From Cohaesibacter haloalkalitolerans (GTDB lineage Bacteria > Pseudomonadota > Alphaproteobacteria > Rhizobiales > Cohaesibacteraceae): DNA of 64,000 nucleotides. The notes beneath the pieces were generated by a model, which had not been told where the DNA came from, ran no database searches, and worked only from the letters and a program-made list of their open reading frames with translations. The stretch's first letter is position 1, and every line of letters begins with the position of its first letter. The stretch spans positions 248,001 through 312,000 of the forward strand of contig NZ_QNUM01000001.1 of the NCBI RefSeq assembly GCF_003574655.1, given 5' to 3'. Position numbers and translations under genes: made by a program. Below are positions 47,415 through 57,723 of this stretch, piece by piece.

Positions 47415-48197
47415 CTATTTGTCCAGATCCATCCGCATCGGAATGCCTGCCTTGACCATATAGTCCTTGGCTTCCCTGATGGAATATTCACCAAAATGGA
47501 AAATGGAGGCAGCCAGAACCGCCGTGGCATGGCCATCGCGCACACCCTCGACCAGATGCTCAAGGGTTCCAACGCCGCCGGAGGCAATCACCGGCACGGT
47601 CAGCATATCTGCAATCTTGCGGGTCAGATCGATATCGAAACCAATCTTGGTGCCGTCCCGGTCCATCGAGGTCAGCAGGATTTCACCGGCCCCAAGATCA
47701 ACCACTTCCTGTGCATATTCGATGGCGTCAATGCCGGTTGGCGTGCGGCCACCGTGGGTGAAGATTTCCCATTTGAGCGGCTCGCCCTCCTTGCTGACGC
47801 GCTTGGCATCAACCGAGGCCACGATGCACTGGGCTCCGAATTTCTCTGACGCTTCCCTGATGAACTCCCGGCGCAACACGGCGGCGGTGTTGATCGACAC
47901 CTTGTCGGCACCGGCCTTCAACAGATCGCGGATATTGTCGGTGGTGCGGATGCCGCCACCGACGGTTACCGGCATGAAGCATTCCTCGGCGGTGCGGCGC
48001 ACCACATCCAGAATGGTACCGCGATTTTCGTGACTGGCGGTGATATCGAGGAAACAAAGCTCGTCGGCACCGGCGGCATCATAGGCCTTGGCGCTTTCCA
48101 CCGGATCCCCGGCGTCCTTCAGATCGACGAAATTGACGCCCTTGACGACGCGGCCGTCCTTGACATCAAGGCAGGGAATGACACGGGCTTTCAGCAT
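47415..48197 (-). CDS. hisF: Imidazole glycerol phosphate synthase, cyclase subunit
   Basis: Forms IGP and AICAR with HisH. The 260-residue TIM barrel starts [23 protein letters not shown] with catalytic Asp 11, and has [48 protein letters not shown] (second catalytic Asp) and VIASGGVG near the end. It overlaps the hisA stop by seven bases, so translation is likely coupled. The order hisB-DUF2628-hisH-hisA-hisF-hisE is clear. Confidence 0.98.
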   Translation of the reverse strand: MLKARVIPCLDVKDGRVVKGVNFVDLKDAGDPVESAKAYDAAGADELCFLDITASHENRGTILDVVRRTAEECFMPVTVGGGIRTTDNIRDLLKAGADKVSINTAAVLRREFIREASEKFGAQCIVASVDAKRVSKEGEPLKWEIFTHGGRTPTGIDAIEYAQEVVDLGAGEILLTSMDRDGTKIGFDIDLTRKIADMLTVPVIASGGVGTLEHLVEGVRDGHATAVLAASIFHFGEYSIREAKDYMVKAGIPMRMDLDK

Positions 48198-48943
48198 GCT
48201 TTCTCTCCTGCGGCTTTGGCCGCGGCAATCAGGCCAAGGGCCTCACTGGGATCAAGGCGGCCATCATAGAGCGCCCGGCCCGTGATTGCCCCTTCCAGAA
48301 TGGTGCAATCGGGCTCAAGCAGCCGTTTGACATCATCGATCGATGCCAGCCCGCCAGACGCGATGACGGGAATGGAGGTTGCATTGGCCAGTTCCAGCGT
48401 CGAGGGAATATTGAGGCCCTTCAGGATGCCATCGCGGTCGATATCGGTATAGATGATGGCGGCAACACCGGCATCCTCGAACTGCTTGGCGAGATCGACG
48501 GTGGTCAGTTCGGACGTTTCGGCCCAGCCTTCAACGGCGACCTTGCCGCCCTTGGCGTCGATGCCGACGGCGACGCGGCCTGGAAACTGCTTGCAGGCTT
48601 CGCGCACCAACTGCGGGTCGCGCACGGCGATGGTGCCGAGAATCACGCGGGTGATCCCCTTTTCCAGCCAATGCTCGATTCCTTTCAGGTCGCGGATGCC
48701 GCCGCCGAGCTGCACCGGATTGGTGGTGTTCTTCAGAATACTGTCAACAGCGGCGGTGTTTTCCGACTTGCCGACAAACGCGCCATTCAGATCGACCACA
48801 TGCAGCCATTCAAAGCCCTGATCCTGAAACCGGCGGGCCTGATCGCCCGGATCATTGTTGAAAACGGTGGCCTGCTCCATGTCACCCAGCTTGAGGCGTA
48901 CGCACTGACCGTCCTTCAGATCGATAGCGGGAAAGATGATCAT
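48191..48943 (-). CDS. hisA: ProFAR isomerase HisA
   Basis: An Amadori isomerase on the histidine path. The 250-residue barrel starts [17 protein letters not shown] (catalytic Asp 8). It includes [36 protein letters not shown], and the second catalytic Asp in [17 protein letters not shown], closing with VIASGGLAS. It abuts hisH directly (the next base is the hisH stop) and overlaps hisF. Confidence 0.98.
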   Translation of the reverse strand: MIIFPAIDLKDGQCVRLKLGDMEQATVFNNDPGDQARRFQDQGFEWLHVVDLNGAFVGKSENTAAVDSILKNTTNPVQLGGGIRDLKGIEHWLEKGITRVILGTIAVRDPQLVREACKQFPGRVAVGIDAKGGKVAVEGWAETSELTTVDLAKQFEDAGVAAIIYTDIDRDGILKGLNIPSTLELANATSIPVIASGGLASIDDVKRLLEPDCTILEGAITGRALYDGRLDPSEALGLIAAAKAAGEKAC

Positions 48944-49594
48944 TCATGGCCTCCATTTGAGGAAATTGGAAATCAGGGCAAGGCCCAGCTTCTGGCTTTT
49001 TTCCGGGTGGAACTGGGTTCCGATGATATTGTCGCGACCAACGCAGGCCGTCACGGTTTCGGCATAGTCGGCCGTTGCCAGCACATGCGCCGGATTGGCG
49101 GCCTTCAGATGATAGGAATGCACGAAATAGGCATGCAGCCCGTCAGGTCCTGTGGGGATGCCAGCCCAGACGGGATGATCCCTTACCAGTTCCACGGTGT
49201 TCCAGCCCATGTGCGGGATCTTGAGGCTCGGATCGGACGGCTCAAGGGAAACCACGTCGCCGGGAATCCAGCCAAGTCCTTCAGTGACCTTATATTCAAG
49301 GCCGCGGCTGGCAAGCAGCTGCAACCCGACACAGATGCCGAGAAACGGCCTGCCATTGGCAATCACGGCTTCGTTGAGCGCTTCGACCATGCCATCAACC
49401 GCATCAAGACCGGCCCGACAATCCGCATAGGCACCCACGCCCGGCAACACGATATGATCTGCCAGACGAACATCTTCGGGATGGGAGGTGACCAGAACCT
49501 CGGCCTGAAGACTGCTCTCGCGAGCCGCCCGCTCAAATGCCTTGGCCGCCGAGCACAGGTTGCCCGAGCCATAATCAATGATTGCGATGCGCAT
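48944..49594 (-). CDS. hisH: Imidazole glycerol phosphate synthase, glutaminase subunit
   Basis: Supplies ammonia to HisF. The 216-residue class I glutamine amidotransferase starts [20 protein letters not shown] and has the nucleophile Cys in [22 protein letters not shown], and the His/Glu pair in [14 protein letters not shown]. The ATG overlaps the stop codon of the upstream DUF2628 gene by one base (TAATG), a sign of translational coupling. Confidence 0.97.
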   Translation of the reverse strand: MRIAIIDYGSGNLCSAAKAFERAARESSLQAEVLVTSHPEDVRLADHIVLPGVGAYADCRAGLDAVDGMVEALNEAVIANGRPFLGICVGLQLLASRGLEYKVTEGLGWIPGDVVSLEPSDPSLKIPHMGWNTVELVRDHPVWAGIPTGPDGLHAYFVHSYHLKAANPAHVLATADYAETVTACVGRDNIIGTQFHPEKSQKLGLALISNFLKWRP

Positions 49595-50133
49595 TATTTT
49601 GTCTCCTGGGAGGGATCCGGCGTTGGGAACAACCCGATAACCGGGCCGCTTTCCATCCTGTCGGTCGGTTTCACCTTGAAGAAAGGCGAATCTTGTTTTT
49701 GCGCCAGAGGCGGTTTTACCGTGGTTTTGAGGCCAGAGGTTACCGGAGTAGCCTGTTTGGCGGCTTTCAGTCTGAAATCAACATAGCGCAATTCGCAATG
49801 ATCCCGACTTTCGGCAAACAGGGTCACGACTTCCACATAACCCTTTCTTTCCAGCTGCCAGCCGATAAGGTTCGGCGCCTCGACACTGACCCAGACACTG
49901 GTCAGCAGGCTGATCAGCATTTCCGACCACAGCGGCAGATAGCCATAAAGCGACCAGATCGGCAGCATGAACAGCACGTAGCCGAACAGCACCCACCACA
50001 GCCGCCTCACCAGCATCCAGATGACCGGCAGAAAGAAAGCCAGCGCGGAGTAGTGATTTTTCACAATCACGGCGCTTTCAATGGTCTCATCCAGTGATAG
50101 ACCGGGTTTTTCATAGATCGTGTAGGAAGCCAT
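49594..50133 (-). CDS. DUF2628 membrane protein inside the his cluster
   Basis: A 179-residue protein with an N-terminal cytosolic segment ([19 protein letters not shown]), two to three hydrophobic helices ([35 protein letters not shown]) and a soluble C-terminal half. FFLPVIWML and the pattern of small residues plus aromatic ones match the DUF2628 family, whose role is unknown. The Ser/Thr/Pro/Lys-rich C-terminus is low in complexity. Its stop codon overlaps the hisH start, and the gene lies between hisB and hisH. This position is conserved in some rhizobia. Confidence 0.75.
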   Translation of the reverse strand: MASYTIYEKPGLSLDETIESAVIVKNHYSALAFFLPVIWMLVRRLWWVLFGYVLFMLPIWSLYGYLPLWSEMLISLLTSVWVSVEAPNLIGWQLERKGYVEVVTLFAESRDHCELRYVDFRLKAAKQATPVTSGLKTTVKPPLAQKQDSPFFKVKPTDRMESGPVIGLFPTPDPSQETK

Positions 50134-50202
50134 GGTCCTGCCTCTTCAACGGGGCTTGCGAATGCCAGCGATCGAGCAGATCAACGCCGCAAGTCCGTCC
50201 AA

Positions 50203-50796
50203 TCATCCATTCAATGTTCCCTTGGTCGAGGGAACACGATCGGCCTGACGGGGATCCACCTCGACCGCCTTGCGCAGCACGCGCGCCACTGCCTTGAAGC
50301 AGCTCTCGGCGATATGGTGGTTGTTGGTACCGTAAAGATTGGCAATATGCAGGGTGATGCCGGCGTTCTGAGCGAATGCGTGGAAAAATTCCTCGAACAG
50401 CTCGGTATCAAAATCCCCGACCTTGTCGCGGCTGAAGGTCACGTCCCAGACCAGATAGGGCCGTCCGGACACGTCAACCGCAGCGCGGGTCATGGTTTCG
50501 TCCATCGGCAGATGCACATCGGCATAACGGGTGATGCCTTTCTTGTCGCCCAGCGCCTCCTTGAAGGCCTGACCGAGAGCGATGCCGATGTCTTCAGCCG
50601 TGTGATGGGCATCGATATGCAGGTCACCGTTGGCCTTGATCGTCATGTCGATCAGCGAATGGCGCGACAGTTGATCGATCATGTGATCCAGAAATCCGAC
50701 GCCGGTATCAATGGCGTAGCTGCCGGTTCCATCGAGATTGATGGAGAGCGAAATGTCGGTTTCATTGGTGGTTCTGGTGATCGATGCGGTGCGCAT
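50203..50796 (-). CDS. hisB: Imidazoleglycerol-phosphate dehydratase
   Basis: Dehydrates IGP to imidazole acetol phosphate. A monofunctional 197-residue His[18 protein letters not shown], the metal-binding repeats [15 protein letters not shown] and [19 protein letters not shown], and [12 protein letters not shown] second HHIAES element follows at [15 protein letters not shown]. It is the first gene of the minus-strand his cluster and is divergent from hslV. Confidence 0.98.
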   Translation of the reverse strand: MRTASITRTTNETDISLSINLDGTGSYAIDTGVGFLDHMIDQLSRHSLIDMTIKANGDLHIDAHHTAEDIGIALGQAFKEALGDKKGITRYADVHLPMDETMTRAAVDVSGRPYLVWDVTFSRDKVGDFDTELFEEFFHAFAQNAGITLHIANLYGTNNHHIAESCFKAVARVLRKAVEVDPRQADRVPSTKGTLNG

Positions 50797-51116
50797 GAAG
50801 GCTTTCCTTCGTTTTGTTCATTCCAACGTTATGTATCAGGGCACAGGGGACAAATCCATAGGGCAGCGCGCCCAAAATGCAATCGGAATGCATCTATATT
50901 TGCGGTTTTAGTCGCATTGTTGACGGAATGCCAACGAAAGCTGCGCTATATGGCGCAAACGGGCGCAAAAGCCTTGCATTCCGCTTTCAATAAAAGCGAG
51001 ATTGAAAATCACAGACGGATGCTTACATCTGGTTAAACCCACGCGGATTGTTGGACACTCAGTTCGCTTCCCCGCACGGCCCGATACAACGGGCAAGATG
51101 ATGGACAAATTCATTC
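50797..51116. other. Divergent hisB/hslV promoter region
   Basis: 320 gene-free bases. A CTATAT at about 50946-50951 resembles an RpoH or sigma70 -10 element facing hslV, but the nearest -35-like TTGACG is 21 bases away and no CTTG occurs at 17-18 bases, so no promoter is called. Confidence 0.4.
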
Positions 51117-51686
51117 ATGACAGATCAGTCTTCTCAAAATTCGGCTTTTCCCGGCTGGCGCGGAACCACCATCCTCACCGTTCGCAAAGGCGGCAAGGTC
51201 GTTGTTGCAGGCGACGGACAGGTCAGCCTCGGACAGACGGTGATCAAGGGCAACGCCCGCAAGGTGCGCCCTTTGGGAAAAGGCAATGTGATTGGCGGCT
51301 TCGCAGGAGCAACGGCCGATGCCTTCACGCTGTTTGAACGTCTGGAAGCCAAGCTTGAACAATATCCCGATCAGCTGACCCGCGCCTGCGTCGACATGGC
51401 CAAGGACTGGCGAACCGATCGCTACCTTCGACGTCTTGAAGCGATGATGATCGTCGCCGACAAGGAGGTTTCACTGGTGCTGACCGGTACCGGTGACGTG
51501 CTTGAACCGGAATATGGTGTCACGGCAATCGGTTCCGGTGGCAACTACGCGCTGGCGGCCGCCCGTGCCCTGATGGATACGGACATGGACGCCGAGGCCA
51601 TCGCCCGCAAGGCCATGGCCATTGCCGCGGAAATCTGCGTTTACACCAATGACCATCTGACGATTGAAGTACTGGATGCCAAATAG
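51117..51686 (+). CDS. hslV: ATP-dependent protease subunit HslV (ClpQ)
   Basis: Proteolytic subunit of the HslUV complex. The 189-residue product has a short propeptide of 16 residues ending in PGWRG, then [23 protein letters not shown], so Thr17 becomes the N-terminal nucleophile. [17 protein letters not shown] and [22 protein letters not shown] follow, as in all HslV proteins. The propeptide is longer than in E. coli but usual for alphaproteobacteria. hslU follows after 128 bases. Confidence 0.97.
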   Translation: MTDQSSQNSAFPGWRGTTILTVRKGGKVVVAGDGQVSLGQTVIKGNARKVRPLGKGNVIGGFAGATADAFTLFERLEAKLEQYPDQLTRACVDMAKDWRTDRYLRRLEAMMIVADKEVSLVLTGTGDVLEPEYGVTAIGSGGNYALAAARALMDTDMDAEAIARKAMAIAAEICVYTNDHLTIEVLDAK

Positions 51687-51814
51687 GGCATGCCTTTCGG
51701 CCTGATCCCGAACCTTGACCGCTGCCGTAGGGACAAGCACAAGACTGTCGGGGGCCTACTGGGCCGGAACGAAAAGGGCGCGGCTCTTGCCGCAAGCCTT
51801 CAGGAGAGACAAGA

Positions 51815-53122
51815 ATGACCGATTTTTCCCCTCGCGAGATCGTTTCCGAGCTCGACCGCTTTATTGTCGGCCAGAAAGACGCCAAGCGGGCCGTGGCGAT
51901 TGCCCTGCGCAACCGCTGGCGCCGACAGCAGCTGGACGATGATCTCAGGGAAGAAGTTCTGCCCAAGAACATCCTGATGATCGGGCCAACCGGCGTCGGC
52001 AAGACCGAGATTTCCCGCCGTCTGGCCAAACTGGCAAACGCACCCTTCATCAAGATCGAGGCGACCAAATTCACCGAAGTTGGCTATGTGGGCCGCGATG
52101 TCGACCAGATCGTGCGTGACCTGATTGAGAGCGGCATCATTCTCACGCGCGAAAAGCGACGCAAGGATGTGCAGGCCAAGGCGCACGGTGCCGCCGAGGA
52201 GCGCGTGCTTGATGCTCTGGTAGGACCGGGGGCAGGCCCTGCCACCCGTGACAGTTTCCGCAAGAAGCTGCGCGATGGCCTGCTGGATGACAAGGAAATC
52301 GAGATTGAGGTGAAAGACACCAGCTCGCCAATGTCGTCCTTTGAAATTCCCGGCATGCCCGGTGGATCAATGGGCGTGATGAATCTCTCCGACATGTTCG
52401 GCAAGGCCTTTGGCGGCCGCACCAAACAGCGCAAGGTCAACGTCAAGGATTCCTATGCCCTTCTGATCACGGAAGAATCCGACAAGCTTCTGGACGAAGA
52501 CCAAATTGTTTCGGAGGCGATATCATTGGTGGAAAACAGCGGTATTGTCTTCCTTGACGAGATCGACAAGATCTGCGCCGGCGAGGGCAGAGGCGGGGCT
52601 GATGTCTCCCGCGAAGGCGTTCAGCGCGACCTGCTGCCGCTGATCGAGGGCACTACCGTGACGACGAAATACGGTCCGGTGAAGACCGACCATATCCTGT
52701 TCATCGCTTCTGGCGCCTTCCATGTCTCCAAGCCATCTGACCTTCTGCCCGAGTTGCAGGGCCGTCTGCCGATCCGGGTAGAGCTGCGCGCGCTGACACG
52801 GGAAGACTTCAAGGCCATCCTGACCGATACGGAGGCCAATCTGCCGAAACAGTATTCGGCTCTGCTGGCCACCGAAGAGGTCACGCTGTCCTTTACCGAT
52901 GATGCGATCGAGACCATTGCCGACATCGCGGTGGAACTCAACAGCACGGTGGAGAATATCGGAGCCCGGCGTCTACAGACCGTGATGGAAAAGATCCTCG
53001 AGGATATTTCCTTCGAAGCACCGGATCGCGGTGGCGAGACAATCGAGATTACCGGTGCGTTTGTGCGCGAGAATGTTGGCGAATTGGCAAAGAATACCGA
53101 TCTCAGCCGCTATATTCTCTAA
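51815..53122 (+). CDS. hslU: ATP-dependent protease ATPase subunit HslU (ClpY)
   Basis: AAA+ unfoldase that feeds HslV. The 435-residue protein starts [20 protein letters not shown] and has Walker [38 protein letters not shown], the intermediate domain ([20 protein letters not shown]), Walker [14 protein letters not shown], and [15 protein letters not shown] with the sensor residues. It ends LSRYIL, the C-terminal tail that docks into HslV. A strong terminator follows. Confidence 0.98.
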   Translation: MTDFSPREIVSELDRFIVGQKDAKRAVAIALRNRWRRQQLDDDLREEVLPKNILMIGPTGVGKTEISRRLAKLANAPFIKIEATKFTEVGYVGRDVDQIVRDLIESGIILTREKRRKDVQAKAHGAAEERVLDALVGPGAGPATRDSFRKKLRDGLLDDKEIEIEVKDTSSPMSSFEIPGMPGGSMGVMNLSDMFGKAFGGRTKQRKVNVKDSYALLITEESDKLLDEDQIVSEAISLVENSGIVFLDEIDKICAGEGRGGADVSREGVQRDLLPLIEGTTVTTKYGPVKTDHILFIASGAFHVSKPSDLLPELQGRLPIRVELRALTREDFKAILTDTEANLPKQYSALLATEEVTLSFTDDAIETIADIAVELNSTVENIGARRLQTVMEKILEDISFEAPDRGGETIEITGAFVRENVGELAKNTDLSRYIL

Positions 53123-53153
53123 GGTCCGGTCACCGGAACCAAGAACGATAAAA

Positions 53154-53188
53154 GAAAGGGCACGCCGTTTTCGGATGTGCCCTTTTTC
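53154..53188. terminator. Terminator between hslU and the XRE gene
   Basis: GAAAGGGCAC (53154-53163) pairs with GTGCCCTTTTTC across a loop that holds a minor CCG/CGG stem. A T run follows on the plus strand, with TTTCTTTT on the minus strand, so it can serve both convergent genes. Confidence 0.9.
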
Positions 53189-53231
53189 AATGCCTGAAGA
53201 TTGCGTTTGGCAGAATAATAATAACTTCGCC

Positions 53232-53633
53232 TCAGGTCTGGTCCCTGAAATCGGGCGTTCCCATGCCGCGCCCGCGCGAGGAGGCCGACCGGACCTGAAG
53301 GATCAGCGCTTCCAGCCCTTCCTTGGAAATCTGGTCGATGCGCTCGGCCAGCAGATTGGCCAGCTCGGTCGCACGGGGATCAAGACCGGCGGTGCGAATG
53401 GTTGGATTCGGATCCGAAATTTCGGCCAGCCGCTGCAGCTCTTCTGCCTCGTCCCAGATGATGTTGAAATAGGCGATGATACGCTGGATCAGGAACCAGG
53501 TCGGCTTGCCCCTCTTGCCGTGCTCAAGCGCCGAAAGATAGGCACTGGAGACATCCAGCCGATCCGCCATTTCCTTGAGTGTGATGTTCCGCTCCTTGCG
53601 CATACGCCGCAATTTTGCACCGAAGGGAGTCAT
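53232..53633 (-). CDS. XRE-family helix-turn-helix regulator
   Basis: A 133-residue DNA-binding protein. The N-terminal Cro/CI-type fold reads FGAKLRRMRKERNITLKEMADRLDVSSAYLSALEHGKRG, with VSSAYLSALEHG as the recognition part. The remaining 80 residues form a helical tail (FNIIWDEAEELQRLAEISDP, ELANLLAERIDQISKEGLEAL) probably used for dimerisation. No target is known. It is transcribed after mltA and smr in the same direction, a grouping common in rhizobia, so it may not act on phage genes. Confidence 0.88.
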   Translation of the reverse strand: MTPFGAKLRRMRKERNITLKEMADRLDVSSAYLSALEHGKRGKPTWFLIQRIIAYFNIIWDEAEELQRLAEISDPNPTIRTAGLDPRATELANLLAERIDQISKEGLEALILQVRSASSRGRGMGTPDFRDQT

Positions 53634-53691
53634 GGATCAGATCCTTGTTACCGCCAGAAATAAACTGGGAAACTGCGCGAAGGGATCGCTT

Positions 53692-54318
53692 CTACTTGAT
53701 TTTGTTACGCCTTCTGAGACGGATATGCAAGGCTCCCGCGCCGCCGAGCGTCGGGTGGGCTTCCTCGAAGCCGACGATGATGCTACGGATATCCGGCTCG
53801 GACAGCCACTTCGGGACGACCCGGCGCAGCACACCCTTTTCCTGCCCGATGGCATAGGTTTCCATCTCGCCACGGCTACCCTTGCCGGTGATGACAAGCA
53901 CATGCTTGTAATGCTGCTGATGACTGCTCTTGAGGAATCCGAACAGCGCCGTGTGAGCCTCGCGCTGGGTCATGCCGTGCAAATCCAGTCGCGCGTCGAT
54001 GGCAAGCCGCCCCTGAACAATGCGCTTTTTTTCCTTGCGATCGATACCTGCAAGAGGAGGGGTGGTTCGGCTGACCGGGATATCCCTGCCACGGATGCCT
54101 GCCTGCCTCAGGGCATCAAGTTCGGCAGCACTGGCGTGCTTTCGCTGCACCGGATGAGCAGGATCCGGGGTGTTGCCTTGATCGAGTGCTTTGGGTTCCT
54201 TCAGCGTTTCAATCAACGCCTTGAGCTCCGCAGAGCGCCCTTCCAGCGGCGTGACCGTTTCGGTCACCTTCTTCCAGAGCCGGATATCCTTGCGACTGAG
54301 GGGAGGTTTACGGGCCAA
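53692..54318 (-). CDS. Smr/MutS2-type endonuclease domain protein
   Basis: A 208-residue protein with a charged N-terminus (RKDIRLWKKVTETVTPLEG) and a C-terminal Smr domain. The domain has the core ARLDLHGMTQREAHTALFGFL, with the LDLHG motif, and HVLVITGKGSRGEM, with the TGKG motif. The Smr fold is found in nucleases and ribosome-collision factors; bacterial SmrA/SmrB cleave RNA or DNA. It starts 2 bases before the mltA stop region, so it is cotranscribed with mltA. Confidence 0.88.
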   Translation of the reverse strand: MARKPPLSRKDIRLWKKVTETVTPLEGRSAELKALIETLKEPKALDQGNTPDPAHPVQRKHASAAELDALRQAGIRGRDIPVSRTTPPLAGIDRKEKKRIVQGRLAIDARLDLHGMTQREAHTALFGFLKSSHQQHYKHVLVITGKGSRGEMETYAIGQEKGVLRRVVPKWLSEPDIRSIIVGFEEAHPTLGGAGALHIRLRRRNKIK

Positions 54319-54319
54319 T

Positions 54320-55441
54320 TCATCCTCCTCTGTTGTCAGCTACCCGGCTTGGCATCAGGCAGATAAAGCGTGTCTGTTGTTGAAGTTGTCCGGCCAGTGT
54401 CCCGGCTTCGAGACCGGTTCCGACGAACAGGTCACCACGAGCCGTGCCCTTGATGGCAGACCCCGTGTCATGGGCAAAGACCATTTGCCTGAAGGGTTTA
54501 CCCTCTCCGTCCACATCAGGCAAGAAGGTTTCCAGCCAAAATGGCAAACCGAAGGTGTGGATGTGCCGATCCACCGCGATGCTGCGCATGGGAACAAGGG
54601 GAACCCCTGCTGCGGCCTTCGGTCCGAACCGGGCGTCCTCTCCTGCCTCATCGGCTTCATGCCCTTCAGAGATGGCCTTGAAATAGATATAGGAGGGGTT
54701 TTCCCCCAACAGCCTTGTTCCTTCCCTGCCAAGCGAGCGCAGATGAGCCAGCAAACCATCCATGGTGATGTTGCTGGCGGTAAAAACACCCTGTTCAATC
54801 AGATATTTGCCAAGCGAGCGATAGGGATGGCCGGACTTGCCGTCAAAGGCAATCCGCATGGCCGCGCCATCGCCGAGGTCAAGTCTGGCCGACCCCTGGA
54901 TGTGAATGACATAGGCCTCAAGCGGGTCTTTCAACCACGCAAGCTCCAAATTTCTGCCATCCAGTGCCCCCGCCATGACTTCGGCCCGGCTGGCATGAAA
55001 GCACAAGCCGTCAGCGGTTTTGCGGGCAAAGCTGGTTTCCGGCGTAAAGCCCGCCTTTTCTGCTTCTTCAGGGGTGAGGGGAACCAGATCCTCAGGCCGC
55101 TTGTGCAGCGGGAAGGCAAAGGTCTCGTCGCGGCTGAGACGGGCTTCGAACACCGGTTCATAATAGCCCGTCAGCAGGCCCGGGCCAACAAGAGCAACCG
55201 GCCGGAAGTGGCTTTCAAAGAACAGGCGGGCCGCCTGCCGATCAAGCGCACCGGGCTGGGCCAGAGCGGCTCTGGCAATCACCAGAAGATCTTCAGCCGC
55301 CGCACTGCCAGCTCTCGAGGTTGGCGGGCGCTGCAAAAGAAAGCGGGCGGAATGACAAAAGGCGGCAAAAGCCGCCTCATGATCATGTTCATCCCATCCT
55401 GCCAGATCGGAAAAATCCAGTGGTTCAGTCTCCACGCTCAT
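54320..55441 (-). CDS. mltA: Membrane-bound lytic murein transglycosylase A
   Basis: Cleaves peptidoglycan glycan strands to form 1,6-anhydromuramic ends. The 373-residue protein has the MltA domain (ALVGPGLLTGYYEPVFEARL, DPLEAYVIHIQGSARLDL) and the 3D domain with catalytic Asp in VFAHDTGSAIKGTARGDLFVG. There is no clear signal peptide or lipobox at the N-terminus (MSVETEPLDFSDLAGWDE), unlike E. coli MltA. Export would need another route or a different start. The start overlaps the stop of the Tim44-like gene by four bases (ATGA). Confidence 0.9.
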   Translation of the reverse strand: MSVETEPLDFSDLAGWDEHDHEAAFAAFCHSARFLLQRPPTSRAGSAAAEDLLVIARAALAQPGALDRQAARLFFESHFRPVALVGPGLLTGYYEPVFEARLSRDETFAFPLHKRPEDLVPLTPEEAEKAGFTPETSFARKTADGLCFHASRAEVMAGALDGRNLELAWLKDPLEAYVIHIQGSARLDLGDGAAMRIAFDGKSGHPYRSLGKYLIEQGVFTASNITMDGLLAHLRSLGREGTRLLGENPSYIYFKAISEGHEADEAGEDARFGPKAAAGVPLVPMRSIAVDRHIHTFGLPFWLETFLPDVDGEGKPFRQMVFAHDTGSAIKGTARGDLFVGTGLEAGTLAGQLQQQTRFICLMPSRVADNRGG

Positions 55442-56169
55442 TGGGCCGATTCGGTTCCGATCAGTTTCCAGTTCGGGTTCCGGCTGCTCATGTCGCGGCT
55501 GAAGGTCCAGATATCGGTGACTTCCTCGACCGAATTCGGATCCCCTTCAATGACATGGCCGATATCGTCCTTGGTGCAGGAGGTGATGGAAGAGACAAAG
55601 CGCACGGTGATCTGTGCCTCATTGCCCGCCACTTCCGCTTCCACGATGGACGACTTGTTGATGCCGATGAAGGTGAATTCGACCCGGAGATTCTTGCTCT
55701 CCCGTTCGTCCAGCGCGCTGGTGAAGCCGGAGAACACATCGGCGGCCAGCAGCTGCTTGAGGGTTTTGCGGTCTCCCTCCGCATAGGCGGTGACAATCAT
55801 TTCATAGGCAATGCGGGCCCCGGCAACGAAGCTGTCCGGATCAAAGCTGCGATCCATGGCCATAAGCTGGGACAGTGCAGCGTTGAGCGATGAACCAGCG
55901 GGGGCAATCTTCTCGATGCGCCGGTTCTTCTCTTCCACCGTTTCCGCTTCACTCTCGGCACGGTCTGGCAAGGCAATTACATTATCCCCAACGTCATCTG
56001 CAGGGGGCGCCTTTCTCTCCTTGTCCTTTTCATGATCCGAAAACGGATCAAAAGGATCGGCTTCATTGCCTGTCCTCGTGCCAAGAACATCCTTCAAGCG
56101 CCAGAACAGGACGACGGCAATAATGAGGAAAACGACTGAAGTTAAATCGAAACCGAGGAATTGGGACAT
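55438..56169 (-). CDS. Tim44/TimA-like domain inner-membrane protein
   Basis: A 243-residue protein with one N-terminal membrane helix (LTSVVFLIIAVVLFWRLKDVLG), an acidic charged linker, and a C-terminal Tim44-like domain (FVAGARIAYEMIVTAYAEGDRKTLKQLL, then FTFIGINKSSIVEAEVAGNEAQITVRF). The family is related to mitochondrial Tim44 and in alphaproteobacteria may act near protein export or membrane assembly. It is divergent from fxsA, with mltA, smr and the XRE gene downstream. The order secB-fxsA-timA-mltA-smr is a conserved rhizobial block. Confidence 0.88.
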   Translation of the reverse strand: MSQFLGFDLTSVVFLIIAVVLFWRLKDVLGTRTGNEADPFDPFSDHEKDKERKAPPADDVGDNVIALPDRAESEAETVEEKNRRIEKIAPAGSSLNAALSQLMAMDRSFDPDSFVAGARIAYEMIVTAYAEGDRKTLKQLLAADVFSGFTSALDERESKNLRVEFTFIGINKSSIVEAEVAGNEAQITVRFVSSITSCTKDDIGHVIEGDPNSVEEVTDIWTFSRDMSSRNPNWKLIGTESAQ

Positions 56170-56315
56170 ATAGCTCGCCTTGGTCAGGTTGAATTTTGCA
56201 AAAAAGCACTGAAACTTTCACTTTTCTTTCTATATTTAAGGAAGGGCTCCTTGCAAATCCATAATGGAAAACGAAAGGAGCATAAAAAACACAATCTTTT
56301 GAGGAGACCGCATAG

Positions 56316-56885
56316 GTGACGAACAGATCGCTCTTTCCATTCCTTCCTTTTCTGCTGCTGGCAGTGCCGATCCTGGAAATTGGCGTCTTCATCCTTGTTG
56401 GCGGGCAGATCGGTGTTGTCAACACCTTGCTCGGCGTGCTCCTGACGGCGGTTATCGGCACCATTCTTCTGCGACGTCAAGGCTTTGCCTTGATCGGGCA
56501 GGCACAGCAGCAGATGAATCAGGGCAAGATTCCCGGCAAGGAAATGGCACATGGTGTCATGCTGCTGGCCGCCGGTCTGCTTTTGCTGACGCCAGGCTTT
56601 GTCACCGACACCTTCGGGTTTCTCTTGTTGGTTCCCGGCATTCGTGACGGCATTTTCCACTTTTTCAAGAGCCGGGTCACCGTTGCCGGACTGCACAGCC
56701 AGTCTTTTGGCAGCAGTGGCGGCACCTATTATGAGAGCTACAGCTATCAGTCACGCAACACGAGCCCTCGGCCTTCGAATGACGACATCATCGATCTGGA
56801 TGAGGACCAGTTTGGCGAAGTGAAAGATCACACCGTCATCGAAAATGGTAATGGGCCGGATTCCCCCTGGAACAAGTCTTCCTGA
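56316..56885 (+). CDS. fxsA: FxsA-family membrane protein
   Basis: A 189-residue inner-membrane protein. Helices are LLAVPILEIGVFILVGGQIG, VNTLLGVLLTAVIGTILL and MLLAAGLLLLTPGFVTDTFGFLLLVPGIR, all typical of FxsA, whose E. coli member suppresses phage F exclusion when overexpressed. The physiological role is unknown. The C-terminal 70 residues are polar and low in complexity. The start is a GTG at 56316 with GAGGAG upstream. It points towards secB. Confidence 0.88.
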   Translation: MTNRSLFPFLPFLLLAVPILEIGVFILVGGQIGVVNTLLGVLLTAVIGTILLRRQGFALIGQAQQQMNQGKIPGKEMAHGVMLLAAGLLLLTPGFVTDTFGFLLLVPGIRDGIFHFFKSRVTVAGLHSQSFGSSGGTYYESYSYQSRNTSPRPSNDDIIDLDEDQFGEVKDHTVIENGNGPDSPWNKSS

Positions 56886-57201
56886 CAAGCAAAGATCTCG
56901 CCCCGCAAAGATAAAGGCCGTTGCAATCAAGAGCTGCCATAGAGCCGCCAGACCAGAAACTTGGGCAAAGCGGTCAAATGCGATGGGCCCGTGGGCCTTT
57001 TCCTTGTTTCAGCCTGTTCATCATGCTACAGCGTTTCCTAGACAAGAGGATAATCAAATCGAACCCTTCTGTTGCACCCAAATGATCCAAGGGAGGCGAT
57101 CAGGCAATAGCGCCTGATCTCGACACAATTCAGGTGCCAGACTGTCGGGAGTTCCCTTTGTTGTCCCAGTTTGTTCAACCAATGAATTAGGAAACAGTTT
57201 T
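56886..57201. other. Gene-free interval between fxsA and secB with one hairpin
   Basis: The 316 bases contain no gene. A GATCAGGC/GCCTGATC hairpin (57098-57105 with 57112-57119) lies about 85 bases before secB, without a T run. It could be a regulatory leader structure; no promoter was identified. Confidence 0.45.
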
Positions 57202-57699
57202 ATGAGCGACGCACAAGAAAATGGCGCAGCTGCAGGCGGAGACCTCAAACTGCCTGGCATGAGAATTCTGGCCCAGTATATCAAGGATCTGTCATTCGAG
57301 AATCCCAATGCTCCAGATTCCCTGCGTCCCCGCGAGAAGGCTCCGGATATCAACGTTCAGATCAACGTGAACGCCACCCCGCTTTCCGAAACCGAATTTG
57401 AAGCCGAACTGACCCTGAACGCCAAGGCAACCGTCGACGATACCACCCTGTTCAACGTCGAACTGCTCTATGCCGGCATCTTCTCGGTCTCCAACGTTCC
57501 GCAGGAACAGCTGCATCCGTTCGTGATGATCGAATGCCCGCGTCTGCTGTTCCCGTTTGCCCGTCAGATCATTTCCGACGCGACCATGCGCGGCGGCTTC
57601 CCTCCGCTGAATGTGGATCCGATCGATTTTGCCCAGCTCTATCGTCAGCGGATGATGGAAATGGCCGCTCAGCAGCAGCAGACCCAGCCAACCCAATAA
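57202..57699 (+). CDS. secB: Protein-export chaperone SecB
   Basis: A tetrameric export chaperone that holds precursors unfolded and hands them to SecA. The 165-residue protein contains [43 protein letters not shown], the strongly conserved [19 protein letters not shown], and [31 protein letters not shown]. The Gln/Thr-rich C-terminus is variable. A strong terminator follows; dnaQ converges from the right. Confidence 0.98.
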   Translation: MSDAQENGAAAGGDLKLPGMRILAQYIKDLSFENPNAPDSLRPREKAPDINVQINVNATPLSETEFEAELTLNAKATVDDTTLFNVELLYAGIFSVSNVPQEQLHPFVMIECPRLLFPFARQIISDATMRGGFPPLNVDPIDFAQLYRQRMMEMAAQQQQTQPTQ

Positions 57700-57723
57700 G
57701 CTGGCTGGCAAGTGCAAGAATGA

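Noticed and set aside
50919-50951. TTGACG and CTATAT as an hslV promoter
   Set aside because: The spacer is 21 bases, too long for sigma70, and no CTTG stands at the RpoH distance.
53232-53633. XRE regulator as a phage repressor or antitoxin
   Set aside because: It has no toxin or phage partner. It lies in a core block with smr and mltA, so a housekeeping role is more likely.
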